64,000 bases of DNA from contig CM050451.1 of NCBI GenBank assembly GCA_027563935.2, positions 106,109,565 through 106,173,564 of the forward strand, read 5' to 3'. The DNA is from Costus lasius (lineage: Eukaryota > Streptophyta > Magnoliopsida > Zingiberales > Costaceae). The notes under the pieces are model-generated. The model saw nothing but the letters and a program-made list of their open reading frames with translations. It was not told the DNA's origin and made no database searches. Shown piece after piece: positions 58,301 to 64,000 of the stretch. Within the stretch, counting starts at the first letter, position 1. Each line of letters opens with the position of its first letter. The translations under genes were made by a program, and so were the position numbers.

Positions 58301-61300
58301 ATGTATCCTCATGGCATATATGCACATCCATCTGTTCCACCGGTAAGCATCTTCAGGCCATGATACCAATATTCATTTCTTTAAGATGCATGATTGATAA
58401 TGCAATGTGACATGCCAATAATTACTTCACTGTTTCATCTGTGAGCAGGGTTCACACCCTTTTAGTCCTTATGCTATGAGTTCTCCAAATGGTAACACTG
58501 AAGCTTATGTGAGTTACCCATTAAACCATGCAGTGAAATTTATCTCATTCCACATTTGCTGATGGTAGCGAATCATGGTTCCATGTCCTTTATATTGTAG
58601 GGAAACTTTCCTGCAAGTGCAGAAGGAGATAGAAAATCATCTGAGGGTAAGGAAAAGCCTTCACTTCAAAGGTCAAAAGGAAGCCTTGGAAGTTTAAACT
58701 TGATAACAGGAAAAAGCAATGAACTGGAGAAAACTTCTAGTGCACTTAATGGAGCCTTTTCACAAAGGTACATATAATTTGATTTCAAAAATTTGTTATT
58801 GCATTTACTATTTGTTGTTAAATTTGTAGTTTTTCTCTTGCAAGATTGCTAACATCATTAGTTTTTTTTTTTCAGTGGTGATAGTGGAAGTGAAGATTCA
58901 AGCGAAGGAAGTGATGCAAACTCTCAGAACGTGGGTCCTTCCTCTATTGTTGCTTTTTTGTTTGTTTATAGAATATTTAAAGTATATTCTAAAGTTTCAT
59001 TACAGTAATCGAGCATCCTTTAACCATGACATAATATTACAACTAATTTGATGGTAATAGAAATACTATAATCAACAATTTCCATTTGTATTTTTGTTAG
59101 ATTTAAATTTGTTTACCACTATCTCATACTAGTACAATAGTGGAGCAATATAATGCCGAAGGGTCTTTTGGTACCAATACATACCAATCTGATATATGAA
59201 TGAACGGGTGCATATATGACTCGGTACGTTTGGCGTCAATACATTTGTGTTAATATGTTTGGAATTTATGAGATCAGACTAGCATGTCATTTCAAGTTTA
59301 AGCAGCAATAACTACTAACATGCCAGTTTCAATAGTCAAACTTTACATATATTCTAGGTTCATTCTTTGCCATCTTAAGGCATTTCCATTTTTAAGTGTC
59401 GATAAGGTGGGAAAAGTTTATGGTAGTTCTTTTTGGTTTTTGTATAGTTTAATACGACCATGTGTCAAATTTAATCTAAGTTCTATCAATGCAGAGATTA
59501 GTTTTCCATTAGGAATTGGTTCAACAGATCTGGCTATCATTACTTGGAGAAAGAACATTCCACTAAACTTGAAAAGATTGCCATAGCCATTACTTCAGAT
59601 TAGGTGAAACTAACTCCTATATATCAATAGATGTAATCAATTACATCCTCATTTTTTCTACGAGGGCTGTCAAAAGAATTTGATAGGTTAGCACTAATCC
59701 AAAGTTTCTATCATGGGTATGCTTGGATCCAATTGCAGGAGAGTGCAAGCCATTTAGCTGTTTGAGCGTTTACATGAAGAAGGCCATATATAGGTGTTTG
59801 AAGGATGAAACATGGCAAGTCCTACTTTTGACTTTTCCAAATCCTCTGCCACTACGATAAAGAATTAATCAAGTTATCGCTAACATATGCTATTTGGAAA
59901 AGGCTGTTACTTATTTCTAGTCTAACAATGAGCGTGAGGAAGAGCAAAATATTTTAAGGAAGTTTTATATGTTCTGATGAGTAGAAATATACCCTCTTTG
60001 AATCGGACATCTTCAGCTGCCAATAGAAAAGTAGGACCTACAAAAATATTGCTGTTAGAGCTAAGTTCATGTTGTTGGGATATTTGGTTTACTGGTTAGT
60101 ATCTGTATCTTATAAATATTGCTGATGATTGTTTCTGTTTCTGTGTAGATATTCCATTTGTTGTCTATTTTTATCTGTTACCGATTTTAATTTTATTAGT
60201 TTGTTCAAGAATATTCAGATGCATGCATCTTCTTCTGATATTCCATCAGTTGATATGTGCGCTCTTTCTTGTTGCTTAACAAGAGATGTAAGGTAGTTCC
60301 CATATTTCAAATTAACTTAAAGTTATCAACTATTAATACTGGATAAAATTGTATAGGATTCAGGCCTGAAGACAGGTGGCAGACAGGAACTACTGGATGG
60401 TAGGAATCACTAGTATTTCATATAACTCGATGAAAATTTTCTCCGTGTGACTTAAAGCGAGTATTGTTGTAGAGAAATCACGGAATGGCACAAGCAGTGT
60501 AGCTGCTGCGCCAGTAAAGGGAATATCACACAAGACAATGTCACTTATGCCTGTGCTACCGGCTGGAGTACCTGGAGGGATTGCTGGCCCCACTACGAAT
60601 TTGAACATTGGAATGGACTACTGGGTGGCTCCAACGTCGACTGCTATCCCTCTAGTGCATGGAAAGATTTCTGCAACCGCAGCTGCTGGTGCAATGATTT
60701 CTGGTACTCTTGTTGGGACCGATGAAAAGGTTCCAACAGAGATATGGCTTCAGGTTTTTTTCTCATCGTCAAACCTAGTTATTTGGATTATCTGCATCAG
60801 TTTACTTTGAAATGCATGACGTGCGGTAAGATTCTATACTTGTATTGTACTTTGTGTACTTGAAGGTCCGTCAGAGACTTGTATTCATTTTATTGGGTAC
60901 AGAAACTGATCACAGCGAAGATTGGCCTGTGAATTAATGTGCATGTAGAATTTTGTCCATTGTGTCAAGTGGGTGCTGGAAATTGAGCACTTTTCTTCAC
61001 ACTTACACATGCTGTTGCTATTTTCTTTTTTCAAACCTTATGAACCTACACTGCCTTCACGTCGTTAGATCATTGTTCCCCTTTGCCTGGTCAATCTTTG
61101 TTGCAGCACAATAACTGTTATTTACCTTGCTTTCCAAAATTTGTGTTGATGTATTTGTATGGTCCTTCATGAATTCAGGATGAAAGAGAACTCAAAAGGC
61201 AGAGGCGAAAGCAGTCAAATAGGGAATCTGCGCGCCGGTCTAGGTTGCGCAAACAGGTAAATGCCTCTGGAGAAAATAGAACTTTTGAAGGAAATTTATG

Positions 61301-61611
61301 TCTTATCACAATTGATTTTTGAGTTGGTACTTTCAGGCTGAGTATGAAGAATTGGCTCAGCGTGTTGAGGTTCTTAGGGAAGAGAATTCCGCCCTTAGAG
61401 CAGAACTAGTCCGAATCAAGGAAGAGCATGATGAACTTCTTGCTCAAAATGCTTCTCTCAAGGTATAAAAGTTTATCTTGATTGCAATATTCGATAATGC
61501 AGAGCTTCAGTAAAGCTAGTGTCTTGGCAGGAGAAAGCTGGGGAAATAATAAAAGAAGAGGAATCAAAACTCGAAGATAGCAATAGAAATGCTGAAGACA
61601 AAACTGACTAA
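55319..61611 (+). CDS. bZIP16: Group G bZIP transcription factor (bZIP16/68, GBF, HBP-1a type)
   Basis: Nuclear G-box (CACGTG) binding factor. Twelve exons: 55319-55369, 55495-55560, 55683-55769, 58259-58342, 58449-58508, 58601-58767, 58876-58930, 60357-60399, 60473-60753, 61179-61256, 61337-61462 and 61531-61611. They give 392 aa in consistent phase. Residues ~30-115 are the proline-rich MFMR region ([38 protein letters not shown]). [12 protein letters not shown] and a Ser/Asp-rich [16 protein letters not shown] follow. NLNIGMDYW sits before the basic region at 299-324, with the N-x7-R core NRESARRSR. The leucine zipper is 325-366. The SLNLITGK and NSQNDS blocks favour the bZIP16/68 subtype over GBF1. 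No cysteine occurs anywhere in the protein. Intron 3 is 2.5 kb. Confidence 0.93.
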
Positions 61612-62929
61612 ACCCACAATAGTTTACAAAATTGACATAAAATTGATCCAGTTGCTTTTTTCTTGGCACCGTGTTGTCTATATCATCCCAGCATGGTGTT
61701 CCTTGCGTCATTTGGTCTTGACTGATGTTTTAGAAGTCAAGCCAGGTAGCCACATATAGTGCCGGAATCACTTGACTCTTAACTGAGCAACGGTAAGGTA
61801 CCTTTATTAATACTGAGATAATAATTGGGGTATACTATATTTTAGAGTGTATTCAGAAGCAGGTATACAGAATTCTGTGAAAGAACCAGGATCTAATTCC
61901 TCTGTATTTTAACTATACACGTGCGTGGAAAGTAGGCTTTTACAATAAAGATTTGTGTGAAAGGTTTCTATTCGCTTCCAAGTGAATCTATTTTTAGCAG
62001 CATCTTTTGGAATGCATACTTATTCAGCATCACATCCATGGTTCATTGATGTGTATCACGTTATACATTCCTGATTTGGCTATGCAACAAGTGATTCCTC
62101 TAGTGTTGTCCAGTGGTGTCAACTTGATTACGAAAGGAATAAATACGCTGTATTCCGCGAATTGCTCTGTGGTTTTGTATTTGTCAATTAATCACAAAGC
62201 AGCAAACTGGCTTGTTGATTATGCCAGGGAGAATATGCAATCTAATGCTTGGATGAGTTGTAAATTGGCCAAGTAAGCTGGCCAAGCTAGTACTTGCTGA
62301 TGTAAAAGGTTAACTGATAATAAAGGTTGTGTTGTGTAAAAAAAAAAGAAGTTAAGCACAAAGCAAAAAATACGATGAATCACGCTATACATTCCTTGGT
62401 GACATTGCCATCTCTAGCATCTCCTATACCAATTGGTACAATAATAAAGTCCAAGTGAGAGCATACATGGATAAGTTTACTCAACATATCAATTGAGCAA
62501 TAATACTTTACATTGTAAACGGTAGGCATAATTCAACCCTAACATACTGTTTCCTTGGAAGGAAAACCACAGGAATGGAAAAATTATAGAGTTTACCTTA
62601 ATTCTATCAGCCAAGAGATCGGATCTTGAGCAAAAAGATCCTGTTGTTTCTCTTTCCCTAAAGAATGAGACCAACTTCCATTCCTTATATAGCCTTTCCA
62701 ATGCTATTAACAAGCAAGTTGCTCTTAAATGCTTCGGCTAAAGCTGTGTACTTGCATTAAAAGACGGATAGGAATACCTCATGTTATTATCTATCATCAC
62801 GGGAAAAATCTCATCAAATTCATTGATTTTAATTACCCAACCATTATTGAGGACCAGCAACAAATTATATTACATTTTATTCAAGTTTAGAAATCTCTTT
62901 GGCCTGTTCCATTAAATCAGTCACATCCT
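61612..62929. other. bZIP 3' region and intergenic DNA
   Basis: Contains AATAAAG signals at about 61946 and 62321, the latter followed by a short A run, either of which could be a polyadenylation site. A 74-codon minus-strand ORF (62489-62713) ends in a possible donor GGTAAAC but has no recognised homology. No gene is assigned. Confidence 0.5.
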
Positions 62930-63800
62930 ACTTGGCTTTATATGTACCCACTCTTGCATTTATATATATGGTTTAAGCCTATTGTAATGGTAGGAATTAT
63001 ATTTCTCGTGTCTCCGCTTCAACTTATTTATCTTCTCATCCTTCTAGTTTCTATTATATTCTTCTTTCTTCCTCTGTTCTTTTATGTCATGCGTAACACT
63101 CATTGACTTGACTATCATAATGTTTCATTTTCCTCATACTCCAAAATGCTTTCTTGTATGTCTCTGAGATTCGAGTGATTGAAACAAGAGATTCAGGATA
63201 TTCCTACAATACTAGTTATGTTCAGTTTAGCTCAATTTCAACATGTAACTTGCAAAAATAAATGGCAATACATTAGAGCAAAGTTTCAAATTTCATCATT
63301 TCAGATATTATAATGCAACCTATCCTTTTGATCAATTTACAAGAGAAAACAAACAAGCAAACCTGGGAATCTTCCAGCATCTAGCATTTAATGTTACTAC
63401 TTGTATAATATTACTGACAGAAAAAATCAAACAGAAGAGTTATTACAAAAGGCTTGCAATAATATTTTACTGGCATAATTAAACTGACGGAAGTAATATC
63501 AAAACAACCACAGGATTAGCATTTGTCATTTTTGCAATAAGGCAAGTCGTGAGGTAGGATTTAGACCTAAAGATCTTATTATAAACAACTAGAGTCTTCA
63601 CCAAGCATTTATCCACTAGTTCAACAAAAGGACCAAATAAATTTCCTTGATTTCTTTATACACCTTTGAGAAAACAAAAGGTGTATAAAGTAACATCATT
63701 TTAACAAACATATCGTCACAAATGTAACATCATGCCTCCTTACTGATTATTGAGTTGCACACACTGAATATTTAATTATGCACTCAATAGAACTAGTGTT
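62930..63800. pseudogene. Diverged duplicate of the AE7 exon 1 region
   Basis: Aligns by eye with 49370-50480: matching stretches include CATACTCCAA, AGTGATT(G/A)(A/T)AACAAGAGA, CATCATTT, CCTTTTGAT, AAAGGCT, GGCAT(A/G)A(T/C), CAGGATTAGCATTT, CAACAAATTTCCT and ACACCTT(T/C)GAGAAAA, in the same order and orientation. The segment that codes for AE7 residues ~10-44 is missing in this copy, and the ATG is lost. It appears to be a nonfunctional duplicated fragment. It may instead reflect a shared repeat around the exon. Confidence 0.6.
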
Positions 63801-64000
63801 TAAAAGAAGAGCTAGTGTTTAAAAGAAGAAAATAGCTAAAAGTGCTTTATCAAATCTAGTTTACTTTTTCTCTCTGATGAGAGGGCGTTTTGATCACTCA
63901 ATCAAGAATTCATGATTGATCTAAAAGCCATGTGTTGTAGCCACTTTGTTGCCGAGGAGATGTTATCTACTAAATGGATGTCATGCCTCGGCCTACTATC

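Noticed and set aside
61900..62350. Possible retroposed cDNA ending in an A run
   Set aside because: The A run is short, no matching target duplication was found, and the sequence is explained as the bZIP 3' region.
1..64000. CRISPR arrays, operons, tRNA and rRNA genes
   Set aside because: No regularly spaced palindromic repeats, no clover-leaf sequence with A and B boxes, and no rRNA similarity were seen; eukaryotic gene structure throughout.

Overview
The window is plant nuclear DNA, most likely from a monocot. Spliced genes have GT/AG introns. One gene has a very GC-rich third-position profile while its flanks are AT-rich. LTR retrotransposons are primed by initiator-Met tRNA, and Harbinger-like and hAT-like MITEs are plentiful. 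There is no bacterial or organellar signal. The species cannot be told from the sequence alone.

Layout. 1-3960: a decayed Ty3/gypsy element on the minus strand, with one LTR (2940-3960); its other end lies outside the window. 4391-8064: a complete short retroelement with 1119-bp LTRs, carrying only a gag ORF and flanked by CCTAG. 8151-9590: a GC-rich TIR element with a 99-bp tandem repeat and a nested hAT-like MITE. 9967-14325: ALG2 (+), eight exons, dolichol-linked glycan synthesis. 15326-16412: a three-exon conserved-looking protein of unknown function (-). 16962-22402: a bounded Ty1/copia element (+), TSD AAAAG, killed by stop codons. 22649-24325: a four-exon xyloglucan endotransglucosylase/hydrolase (-). 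27323-32452: a three-exon TOM1-like VHS/GAT protein (+) with a MITE in its second intron. 34622-50197: an AE7/MIP18-type cytosolic Fe-S assembly factor (-), coding for only 158 residues but split by a ~13-kb intron. That intron holds a 4.57-kb foldback element and a second bounded copia element. 52152-53405: two TIR elements side by side. 55319-61611: a twelve-exon group G bZIP factor (bZIP16/68 or GBF type, +). 62930-63800: a diverged copy of the region around AE7 exon 1.

The six host genes do not form a pathway. They are ordinary dispersed plant genes: ER glycosylation, cell wall, endosomal sorting, Fe-S assembly, transcription and one unknown. The unusual content is structural: the foldback inside the AE7 intron, the gag-only retroelement, the C-to-T stop pattern in the first copia element, a bZIP protein with no cysteine, and a paired GLPxxxGKHxRF motif in the unknown protein. 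Exon models were made by eye from splice signals, reading phase and family conservation. Intron phases add up in every model, but transcript ends were not determined.
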